Source: Alphaproteobacteria bacterium
Lineage (GTDB): Bacteria; Pseudomonadota; Alphaproteobacteria; JABAAW01
Direction: 5' to 3'
Length of the DNA stretch: 12,727 nucleotides
Assembly: GCA_014238625.1 (NCBI GenBank)
Contig: JABAAS010000024.1
Span: forward strand, 1 to 12,727
The notes under the pieces are model-generated. The model had not been told where the DNA came from and searched no databases. It saw only the letters and a list, made by a program, of their open reading frames with translations. Positions 5,853 to 12,093 of the stretch are shown here, piece by piece; position 1 is the first letter of the stretch; every line of letters starts with the position of its first letter. The translations under genes and the position numbers were made by a program.

Positions 5853-6551
5853 TTATTCAGAGAGTTCGAGAGTTATCCGTCGAGCTTTTTCAGCATCCAT
5901 AGCTGCTAGTATTGGAGCTACGCGTCGAGATGGCATTTGTCGTAGCAAAGTAACGACGATGTCCAAGTCGAGCTCGTTGAATATAGCTGCGGCGCGTTTG
6001 GGTTCGATGTTTGAATATATTCCGATGAGTTGTTTCAACCCGCCGCTTTGTTCTCCGTTGTAGCGTTCTAACAGAGCTTTGACTTCTGCTCGTGTTTTTT
6101 CTAAAGCCCCTTCGCGGTCTTCGATTTTTTTCTGTAGAGCTGCCAAGATAGTTTCTCTGGCTTCTATTGTTCGCTCTCGTTCTCCTAGGCGGTCTGTGCG
6201 TTCTGCGAGATTTTGCAACAAAGCGTCGTTGACGGCGATTCTCAAGTAGAGATTACGCAGTGTCTCTGTTCCTAAGCCTTTTTGACCAGTTTGGTTTTGA
6301 CCTATTTGTTTTTTCCCTTTTTCATTGCCCTTTGTCCCGAACACATCTTCCAGGGCTTCTTCCTGCTCTTCGTTTATCTCATCTGTTTGAGCAAGGTTTT
6401 CGTTGCTTGTTTCTTGCTCGCCTTGTGCTAGAGCACGGTTGAAGAAGTTACCGAGTTGTTGCCATTGTGCGTTTCGTCGGAGGTTATCTAACCTTGAGGC
6501 GATTCCCACCCCTATTACGATGATCAGCAATAACATAGCAAGCAAGCGCAT
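5853..6551 (-). CDS. MotE-like flagellar protein with MgtE N-terminal-type domain
   Basis: A 232-residue protein with an N-terminal membrane segment or signal anchor (about 4-18). A low-complexity E/Q/N/G-rich linker (40-95) follows, then a coiled coil (about 103-165, LAERTDRLGERERTIEARE...), and a C-terminal MgtE_N-like helical domain (about 171-232, LIGIYSNIEPKRAAAIFNELD...ILAAMDAEKARRI). This arrangement fits alphaproteobacterial MotE-family proteins; in Sinorhizobium MotE is a periplasmic chaperone of the motor protein MotC. Whether this copy does that job is inferred only from domain order and position behind fliM. Its ATG at 6551 has a strong GAGGA ribosome site overlapping the stop of the preceding gene. 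Its TAA is one base before the hisB ATG. Confidence 0.85.
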   Translation of the reverse strand: MRLLAMLLLIIVIGVGIASRLDNLRRNAQWQQLGNFFNRALAQGEQETSNENLAQTDEINEEQEEALEDVFGTKGNEKGKKQIGQNQTGQKGLGTETLRNLYLRIAVNDALLQNLAERTDRLGERERTIEARETILAALQKKIEDREGALEKTRAEVKALLERYNGEQSGGLKQLIGIYSNIEPKRAAAIFNELDLDIVVTLLRQMPSRRVAPILAAMDAEKARRITLELSE

Positions 6552-6561
6552 ATTTTATTCC

Positions 6562-7125
6562 TCAGCGTAAGTTTTGTAATGACGGTAGATTTTCGCTAGC
6601 ATCGGCTATATTTTTGACCTTATTTTGCTCTGGAGCTTTATTTAACCCAGTTGATTGGTATAGATCATTCCCGCCAGCGTTTCTGCTATGCTTAGGAGAG
6701 TTATATGTTTTGCCAGTATTTTTGCTACCACTGCTCAATGTGACTTCGAGTTGATCTGCCAAGCTGTTTCCTTTTTCTATCAAATAAGTTAGATCGCTCT
6801 GCAAGAGTTTAGCTTTTTCTTTACTTTGTTCGTGCTGTTCTTGTGCTTCTATGGCAGCTCGCTTTAAGTTTTCGAGCAAACTTTCGGCTTTATTTATGCT
6901 TTTCTCGAATCGAGTAAACAACCAAGCGAGCTCTGCCTTTCCGCGATGTATTGCATTTACGGCTCGAGTTAGTCGGACCGCATATATCACTGCGCAGAGC
7001 AATAAGAAGAGCAATAGGCTATCGAACAATAGCGAAGGCCATGAGGATGCAAAGGAGGCTGTCCATGACGATTGCAATGCGTTGGGCAAGGAAGATTGTA
7101 AGGATATGTTGGCAGAGCTTTCCAT
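6562..7125 (-). CDS. DUF6468-type membrane protein of the flagellar cluster
   Basis: A 187-residue protein with a Ser-rich N-terminus and one transmembrane segment (about 31-50, SLLFDSLLLFLLLCAVIYAV). A helical region follows (51-128) with the pattern LTRAVNAIHRGKAELAWLFTRFEKSINKAESLLENLKRAA, and the tail is hydrophilic and poorly conserved-looking. The membrane-plus-helix pattern and the position between fliM and the motE-like gene match the uncharacterised DUF6468 family found in alphaproteobacterial motility operons. No biochemical role is known to me; association with the motor is inferred from context. The fliM stop is only three bases upstream of its ATG at 7125, and the ribosome site is weak, so coupling is likely. 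Confidence 0.8.
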   Translation of the reverse strand: MESSANISLQSSLPNALQSSWTASFASSWPSLLFDSLLLFLLLCAVIYAVRLTRAVNAIHRGKAELAWLFTRFEKSINKAESLLENLKRAAIEAQEQHEQSKEKAKLLQSDLTYLIEKGNSLADQLEVTLSSGSKNTGKTYNSPKHSRNAGGNDLYQSTGLNKAPEQNKVKNIADASENLPSLQNLR

Positions 7126-7128
7126 ATT

Positions 7129-8529
7129 TCACTTACCAGCTTGGTCAGTTTCTTCTGGGTTGTCTATCTGCGGTTCGAGCAGATTTTCACTAGGGTCCAA
7201 AGGAACCCCCTGGCTTACCCCCTGGCTTATACCTTGGCTTATACCTTGGCTTACCCCCTGGCTTATACCTTGGCTTACCCCTTGGCTTATTGGGGTATTG
7301 TTTTGCTCTTCTTTTTGTTGTCTATCCTCCACGGTAGTCATATTTTGAGTTTTTTCGCTGGCGTTAGCTTTTTCAAACTTTTTATCGATAGTGTTGATGT
7401 TTTTCTCACTTTCTGTCTGAGCGGCTTCGACTCTGCGTAGTAGTCGCAGAGCGATTCGTCCATCTTTCCTACCCATTCCAGCGATGAAGAGAGGAGCCCC
7501 ACCGCTTTTCACCTTTACCTGCGGGTCGAGAGGCAAGTCTATATTTATGATTGATCCTCTTTTCCATGAAAAAGCATTACCCAGAGTTGATTGGAACTCG
7601 GATAGTACTGCCTCCAGTTCTATATCCGAGACTCGTACTGAGTCGCTGAAGTGTTTAGCCCATGCTCCATATTCGCCGAAGCTTTCGCCTAATAGTTGTT
7701 GAGATAGTTCAGCTTTGACTGGCTCTATGGTTCTGTATGGCATCACGATATGCATAGATCCGCTTCTTCGGTCGATACCGATATTGAAATTTGCGACTAC
7801 TGCGGTATTTGCAGGTAGAGCGATGGAAGCGAATCTAGGATCATTTTCCATGCGTTCGAATTGTAGGTTGACTGTGCTTACAGGGTCGAATGCGCTTGCG
7901 AGATCATTAAGTATTGCGTTGACCAACCTTTCGACCATACGAGTTTCGATGATGGTATATGGCTTTCCTTCGTTGGATTGCAATTGTTTAGTTCTTCTCC
8001 CGCCGTGTAGTATGTCTACGACGGAGTATATCAGATCATTATCGAGAACGATCAAGCCACGGCTTTCCCATTCTTCTGCTTTGAACACGACGAGGAGACT
8101 AGGTAAGGGTATAGAGTTTAGATAATCTCCGAATCTTACAGGTGCGATTTTTCCGAATGTTACATCGACATTTTCTGAAGTGAAGTATCGCAGGCTACCA
8201 GCGGAGATACGAGCGAATCTTTCGTATATTCCCTCGAGTGCCGGTAATCTTTCAGCGGTAATTCGCTGACTATTTACCAATACGCCGAGTCCTTTTTCCT
8301 CTTTTTGTCTTGCGCCATCACTAGGCAAGATAGAATCTATTTCTTCTTGTTTGAGCAATGGGTTATCGGTGTTTTCTATGCTTTCGTCTCCGAAGAGAGC
8401 AAAATCTCCGACATCTAATTTTTTATTATCTGAGAATTGATTCCGTTGCTTCTCTGGTGATTGTCCGCCGAGTTCTTGCGCCCAATTGGAACCGAAGATG
8501 TGTCCGCCTTTATTTTGCTCATCAGTCAT
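7129..8529 (-). CDS. fliM: Flagellar motor switch protein FliM, with extended N- and C-termini
   Basis: Middle component of the C-ring at the cytoplasmic face. It binds CheY-P at its N-terminus, FliG through its middle domain and FliN through its C-terminal SpoA domain. The EIDSIL CheY-binding motif (LLKQEEIDSIL, 58-68) is preceded by about 57 residues including a SNWAQEL stretch. The middle CheC-like domain covers about 85-290 (TAERLPALEGIYERFARI..., DILHGGRRT), and SpoA about 295-368. A 98-residue hydrophilic tail (369-466) follows, containing seven SQG[V/I] tetrapeptides (415-441). Total length 466 exceeds the usual 320-380. A good AAAGG site overlaps the fliL stop 12 bases upstream. Arginine-rich GGRR in place of the enterobacterial GGDG motif is typical of alphaproteobacteria as I recall them. 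Confidence 0.96.
   Translation of the reverse strand: MTDEQNKGGHIFGSNWAQELGGQSPEKQRNQFSDNKKLDVGDFALFGDESIENTDNPLLKQEEIDSILPSDGARQKEEKGLGVLVNSQRITAERLPALEGIYERFARISAGSLRYFTSENVDVTFGKIAPVRFGDYLNSIPLPSLLVVFKAEEWESRGLIVLDNDLIYSVVDILHGGRRTKQLQSNEGKPYTIIETRMVERLVNAILNDLASAFDPVSTVNLQFERMENDPRFASIALPANTAVVANFNIGIDRRSGSMHIVMPYRTIEPVKAELSQQLLGESFGEYGAWAKHFSDSVRVSDIELEAVLSEFQSTLGNAFSWKRGSIINIDLPLDPQVKVKSGGAPLFIAGMGRKDGRIALRLLRRVEAAQTESEKNINTIDKKFEKANASEKTQNMTTVEDRQQKEEQNNTPISQGVSQGISQGVSQGISQGISQGVSQGVPLDPSENLLEPQIDNPEETDQAGK
7211..7294 (-). repeat. In-frame 12-base tandem repeat, seven units, in fliM
   Basis: Seven units of 12 bases begin at 7211, 7223, 7235, 7247, 7259, 7271 and 7283 (plus strand TGGCTTACCCCC or TGGCTTATACCT with minor variants). 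On the coding strand each encodes SQGV or SQGI, giving the run ISQGVSQGISQGVSQG... at residues 415-441. Units of two main types alternate imperfectly, which suggests growth by duplication of single and double units. It is a protein-coding minisatellite, not a CRISPR. Confidence 0.95.
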
Positions 8530-8541
8530 AATTGCGCCTTT

Positions 8542-9045
8542 TTACTGTAGCTGCATTTCGGTTATATAGACATCCTCGACTCGCACGGAGCTAGTTATTT
8601 TATTGATACGAAACAACATTTCTTCCCGCAACAAGAATATCCCCCTTGATCCCTGTAATTCGTTTGGTCGCAATTCTTGTAGATAAGGAATTAAGGCATC
8701 TCTGATAGCGGGCTCTAGGTTTTTGAGGAATGGTACATCTTGAGCTCGCCCGAGTTTTAGGGATAATTTGAGTCTGAGGTACACGCGATTATCTCCGCCG
8801 CTATTTAGCACGACTTCCAAGGTTTCTCGCATGCTATGAGTTACGACGGTGTTGATTTGAGCCTCTTGCTTGTTTGCGAGCACCCCGCTAGTTGATGGTA
8901 GAAATTCTTCGAGGAAGGATAAGCGTCCGAGGAACAAAGCTAGCAAAGTTGCGATGATTACAATAAACATCAATGCTATGGGCCAAAAAGATTTATTTCG
9001 TCCTTTTTGAGGTCCTTTGGCTACTGGCGGGTTGAAGCCTGTCAT
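8542..9045 (-). CDS. fliL: Flagellar basal body-associated protein FliL
   Basis: A single-pass inner-membrane protein whose periplasmic domain forms a ring around the stators and supports motor torque. The 167 residues comprise a short cytoplasmic N-terminus rich in K/R, a transmembrane segment (about 20-40, FWPIALMFIVIIATLLALFLG), a linker, and the FliL domain (about 65-167). Typical features of the domain are ETLEVVLNSGGDNRVYLRLKLSLKL, the run EPAIRDALIPYLQELRPNEL and the closing VRVEDVYITEMQLQ. The gene is first in the minus-strand run, with a candidate sigma-54 promoter 42 bases upstream of its ATG and fliM 12 bases downstream. The ribosome site (AGAGAAT) is weak. Confidence 0.94.
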   Translation of the reverse strand: MTGFNPPVAKGPQKGRNKSFWPIALMFIVIIATLLALFLGRLSFLEEFLPSTSGVLANKQEAQINTVVTHSMRETLEVVLNSGGDNRVYLRLKLSLKLGRAQDVPFLKNLEPAIRDALIPYLQELRPNELQGSRGIFLLREEMLFRINKITSSVRVEDVYITEMQLQ

Positions 9046-9086
9046 ATTCTCTTGCTTGCTTTACTTATTAGTTTCTGCATTTTTGT

Positions 9087-9102
9087 TGCAAAATTTGCGC
9101 CT
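9087..9102 (-). promoter_or_regulatory. Candidate sigma-54 promoter for fliL-fliM-...-his run
   Basis: Minus strand reads AGGCGCAAATTTTGCA. It keeps the essential GG and GC elements with the required ten bases between them, plus GGC and TTGCA. Against TGGCACG-N4-TTGCW it misses three positions of the -24 element. The predicted start near 9076 leaves a leader of about 31 bases. It is weaker than the flgF promoter but mirrors its placement. Confidence 0.5.
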
Positions 9103-9324
9103 AAAGACTTAATCTAAATCGCCCGAGGTATTTTTTTGCTTTAATAACTTACTACCGCCGTGCTCCCACACTATCTATGTTATTCATTTTGAGGAAAAAA
9201 GCAAGTAGTTGTATCTAAAAAGAGCCTATAGCTTTGTTTAATCCCCATTTTTTTTATTTTATGTTTTTTACCTACTCGTTTTTTGTAATCGAGCGTTCTG
9301 TAGTTTTAATTTTTGGGTTCTTTT

Positions 9325-9340
9325 TGGCATGAGTCTTGCT
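9325..9340 (+). promoter_or_regulatory. Sigma-54 promoter for flgF-flgG-flgA-flgH
   Basis: TGGCATGAGTCTTGCT matches TGGCACG-N4-TTGCW with a single change (C to T), with correct -24/-12 spacing. The predicted transcription start is near 9351, about 34 bases before the flgF ATG at 9385. Sigma-54 control of rod/hook operons is known from Caulobacter, where FlbD is the activator; the activator here is not in the window. Confidence 0.8.
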
Positions 9341-9384
9341 TTTAACAAGGCAAAGGACATAACGAACATTTGAGCAGGAACCTT

Positions 9385-10113
9385 ATGGAGAATGGTCTCT
9401 ACATAGGATTATCTCGTCAGGTTGGTCTACGTCACCAGCTAGATGTTGTTGCTAACAATTTGGCAAATAGCAACACTGGTGGCTATCGCTCTGACCGAGT
9501 AGCTTTCCACGATCTTTTGGTACGCACGGAGGCTACTGCTAAGATCGGGGAGCTATCTTTCAGCGAAGCTGTTAACATATCGCGGGACCCTCGTGAGGGA
9601 GCTATACAGACTACTGGCAATCCATTGGATGTTGCGTTGCGAGGCAGAGGCTGGTTTTCGATACTTTCTCCACAAGGTACTTTGTATACCCGTTTAGGCA
9701 GCTTTGTTGTAGACAATGATAACCGCCTTGCGCTTACGGATGGTAACCTATTGCTTGATCGCGGCGGTCAGGAGATCACCTTACCGGAAGGTTGGGAGCA
9801 AATAACGATTTCCCCTGATGGAGTTGTATTTGCCGACAATGATCGAATTGCGTTGCTTTCGGTTGTTGATTTTGCTGACGAGTCTTCGCTGGAGAAACTC
9901 GATAGCCTTTACTATCGTGCCGGTCCTGATCTTGAGCCATTTATTTCCGACGATGTTCAGCTATTGCAAGGAGCTCGTGAGTTATCTAACGTCGCGCCAG
10001 TGCGTGAGCTAGTACAGCTTATCAATGTCGAGCGTAACTATCGTCATATAGGTAACTATCTGAATCTTGAAGACGAACGCGCCCGAGAGGCTATTCGTAA
10101 CTTGACGCGTTAA
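9385..10113 (+). CDS. flgF: Flagellar basal-body rod protein FlgF
   Basis: A proximal rod subunit, exported by the flagellar type III apparatus, linking the MS-ring side of the rod to FlgG. I take ATG 9385 (242 residues): MENGLYIGLSRQVGLRHQLDVVANNLANSNTGGYR is the classic FlgF opening, and an AGGAA site at 9376-9380 fits it. A TTG at 9370 would add five residues (MSRNL) ahead of the family start. The rod-protein N-terminal motif ANNLANSNTGGY, a central domain with GNPLDVALRGRGWF, and the C-terminal coiled-coil segment NVAPVRELVQLINVERNYRHI (mates with the N-terminal helix) are all present. It is followed by flgG after an 81-base gap containing a short tandem repeat. Confidence 0.96.
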   Translation: MENGLYIGLSRQVGLRHQLDVVANNLANSNTGGYRSDRVAFHDLLVRTEATAKIGELSFSEAVNISRDPREGAIQTTGNPLDVALRGRGWFSILSPQGTLYTRLGSFVVDNDNRLALTDGNLLLDRGGQEITLPEGWEQITISPDGVVFADNDRIALLSVVDFADESSLEKLDSLYYRAGPDLEPFISDDVQLLQGARELSNVAPVRELVQLINVERNYRHIGNYLNLEDERAREAIRNLTR

Positions 10114-10120
10114 ACGCCAA

Positions 10121-10145
10121 CGATTGCCACCCAGCGATTGCCACC
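10121..10145 (+). repeat. Short tandem repeat in flgF-flgG spacer
   Basis: CGATTGCCACC occurs at 10121-10131 and again at 10135-10145, a 14-base period, just after the flgF stop. No complementary arm is nearby, so it is not a hairpin. It may be a minor duplication or a protein/RNA-binding site; function unknown. Confidence 0.7.
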
Positions 10146-10194
10146 GATCCACCACTAAAAGTTTATTACAGAAGGAAGATAAGGAGAAAGAATC

Positions 10195-10983
10195 ATGATG
10201 AGTGCCCTGCATGTAGGAGCTTCTGGAATGCTAGCTCAGCAATTTCTAGTAGAGACTACGGCTAACAACATAGCCAACTTGAACACGACTGCGTTCAAGA
10301 AGAGTCGTCCTGTTTTTCAAGACTTGTTTTACCAAAACATCCGTCAGGTTGGCTCTATTTCCTCGGATGCTGACACGATTGTTCCGGTTGGCGTTCAGCG
10401 AGGTTTAGGCACTCGCATTTCTGGAGTTTATCGTATCCATAACCAAGGCAATTTAGTTACGACTAACAACGCACTAGACTTGGCGATCAGCGGTCGTGGC
10501 TATTTTCGGGTTGAGCATCCGAACGGCACAGAGGTCTACAGCCGTTCTGGTTCCCTACAGCTTAGTGCGGAGGGATCTTTTGTTACGGTTGACGGCTATT
10601 CGTTACTTCCGGAGGTCACGGTTCCGAATGATGCGATAGAGATTACGATCAACCGCAATGGTCAGGTTTATGCGAGCATCGAGGGAGAGATTCAACCTCG
10701 TTTTTTAGGTCAGATGGAGCTAGCGACATTTCCGAACGAGGCTGGCTTGGAGGCGATAGGTGATAATCTTTACAGACAGACTCCTGCCTCTGGAGTTCCG
10801 AACATCGATGCGCCTGGCGCTCAAGGTTATGGCACGCTTTTGCAAGGCTACCTTGAGTCTGCGAATGTTGAGGCGATCGAGGAGCTTACGGCGATGATTT
10901 CAGCGCAACGCGCCTACGAGATGAACTCGAAGGTTATAGAGACCTCTGATCAAATATCTGCGACCACGACTAATATCCGTTAG
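10195..10983 (+). CDS. flgG: Flagellar distal rod protein FlgG
   Basis: Builds the distal rod that passes through the P- and L-rings up to the hook; exported by the flagellar type III system. The N-terminal helix and signature ANNIANLNTTAFKKSRPVFQ are followed by FQDLFYQNIRQVGSISS and PVGVQRGLGTRISGVYRIHNQGNL, the FlgG-specific region that separates it from FlgF and FlgE. GRGYFRVEHPNGTEVYSRSG and the C-terminal LLQGYLESANVEAIEELTAMISAQRAYEMNSKVI complete the family pattern. Length 262 is exactly typical. The strong AAGGAG site (10181-10186) is eight bases before the ATG at 10195, preferred over the ATG at 10198. Codon use is cleaner (mainly CGT/CGC arginine) than in flgA and flgH, in keeping with a more abundant product. 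Confidence 0.98.
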   Translation: MMSALHVGASGMLAQQFLVETTANNIANLNTTAFKKSRPVFQDLFYQNIRQVGSISSDADTIVPVGVQRGLGTRISGVYRIHNQGNLVTTNNALDLAISGRGYFRVEHPNGTEVYSRSGSLQLSAEGSFVTVDGYSLLPEVTVPNDAIEITINRNGQVYASIEGEIQPRFLGQMELATFPNEAGLEAIGDNLYRQTPASGVPNIDAPGAQGYGTLLQGYLESANVEAIEELTAMISAQRAYEMNSKVIETSDQISATTTNIR

Positions 10984-11016
10984 TTTTATAAACGATTTAG
11001 CATTACCAATATCACT

Positions 11017-12075
11017 ATGTATCCTTTCCGCTCCGTTTTTCGCTTAAGATTTTTGCCTCGAGGATTAAAAATAAAAGAAGCAACTTCTGTAGCGCTTGGA
11101 GTTGCGAGAAAACTCGGACGTTTATGCTGGTTGAGTTTAATTTTTTGTTGCACAGTTTTGTTTATTTTATTGGCTTTGGTAGCATTGTTTAGTGCTTCTG
11201 CTCGTGTGCCTGAATCTTCGAGACAATCACCGAGCAACCAGTTGCGAGTTTTTTCTGATATTTCACAGAGCGGTCGTTTTTCTAATCGCGCTGGTTTGAA
11301 AGAGTTGTTACTCAAATCTTTGTTGCGCGGCGCTTGGCGAGGTCGTTATAGCGATGGTCGTCTTCGCCTTCATAGCCTACCTTCTGGCTTTCCCTCGCAT
11401 GGTAGATTGCGAGTTGATGCTATGACTTGGGAGTCTGGCAAGAATCGTTTTTTTGCTCGTGTTTCGATGCATAGGCTAGAGCATAGGCTAGAGAGGCCTG
11501 CGAGCAAAAAGCGAGGACAGACATTTTCTCTTTCTGGCGAGGCGATAGCTTATAGGAATGTTGTTACGACGAGCCGTCCTTTACTACACGGGACGACACT
11601 CACGGCGGAGGATTTAGAGGAGCGTTCTGTACCTGTTAGAGCAAATTTGAAGAACGCTTTGAGCAATATCCGAGATGCGCTTGGCAAGGAGGTTGGTTTT
11701 CGATTGAGCTCTGGCACGATATTGCGAGAGCACCACTTACGCTTGGCGCGCTTGGTTCGCCGCCGTTCGATTGTGAATGTTGTCTATAATAATGGCGGAG
11801 TTCGAGTAGTGCTGCAAGCCCGTGCGCTTGAGAATGGAGTTAAGGGTGGGTTAGTGCGATTGCGTAACAAGATTAGCGGCAACGAGTTTTACGGAGTTGT
11901 CGTAGGAGTTGGACAGGCTGTTGTCTATCAAGCGTCGGGACAAGAGGGTATAGGGGGAGGTCAACAACAGGATTTGGGAGCGAGCGTGAGAGATTCGTTT
12001 GAGCCTGAAAGTGTCTCTGGCAGAGAATATAGATTTGCTGACGACAACCCTTTTCGCTCGGCGTTCGGCAGGTAG
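11017..12075 (+). CDS. flgA: Flagellar P-ring assembly chaperone FlgA, with unusual terminal extensions
   Basis: A periplasmic chaperone that helps FlgI assemble into the P-ring. A long basic N-region (1-37), a hydrophobic core (about 38-60) and an ASA site at 60-62 look like a Sec signal peptide, though long. The N-terminal domain (about 75-175) is poorly conserved. The recognisable part is the SAF domain (about 181-245, RNVVTTSRPLLHGTTLTAEDL...LGKEVGFRLSSGTILREHHL) and the ChapFlgA C-terminal domain (246-304, LVRRRSIVNVVYNNGGVRVVLQARALENGVKGGLVRLRN). A 48-residue G/Q/S-rich tail (305-352) has no counterpart I recognise. A 12-base tandem duplication encodes HRLEHRLE (152-159). The protein is arginine-rich; by hand count 23 of 45 arginines use CGA, AGA or AGG. 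There is a 33-base gap after flgG with no clear ribosome site, so the start is less sure. Confidence 0.88.
   Translation: MYPFRSVFRLRFLPRGLKIKEATSVALGVARKLGRLCWLSLIFCCTVLFILLALVALFSASARVPESSRQSPSNQLRVFSDISQSGRFSNRAGLKELLLKSLLRGAWRGRYSDGRLRLHSLPSGFPSHGRLRVDAMTWESGKNRFFARVSMHRLEHRLERPASKKRGQTFSLSGEAIAYRNVVTTSRPLLHGTTLTAEDLEERSVPVRANLKNALSNIRDALGKEVGFRLSSGTILREHHLRLARLVRRRSIVNVVYNNGGVRVVLQARALENGVKGGLVRLRNKISGNEFYGVVVGVGQAVVYQASGQEGIGGGQQQDLGASVRDSFEPESVSGREYRFADDNPFRSAFGR
11469..11492 (+). repeat. 12-base tandem duplication in flgA
   Basis: GCATAGGCTAGA occurs twice head to tail (11469-11480, 11481-11492), in frame, encoding HRLE-HRLE. It has the same period as the fliM repeat but an unrelated sequence. 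Confidence 0.9.
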
Positions 12076-12093
12076 GACTAGGAAGAGAGCAAG

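Larger units (their letters stand above)
9046..9384. other. Divergent flagellar control region between fliL and flgF
   Basis: A 339-base gene-free stretch. It holds two outward-facing sigma-54-like promoters near its ends (9087-9102 on minus, 9325-9340 on plus). The T-rich middle has T runs at 9248-9255, 9257-9260, 9264-9269 and 9279-9284. The middle 220 bases would be the natural place for enhancer sites of an NtrC-type activator such as FlbD, but I could not recognise a specific site. A short inverted repeat CTCG-N11-CGAG near 9277-9295 is too weak to call. Confidence 0.7.

Noticed and set aside
7211..7294. CRISPR-like regular repeats
   Set aside because: Units are 12 bases with no spacers and are in frame within fliM.
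9370..9384. TTG start for flgF five codons earlier
   Set aside because: ATG 9385 gives the conserved MEN... opening and has a properly placed AGGAA site, which the TTG start would place inside the coding region.
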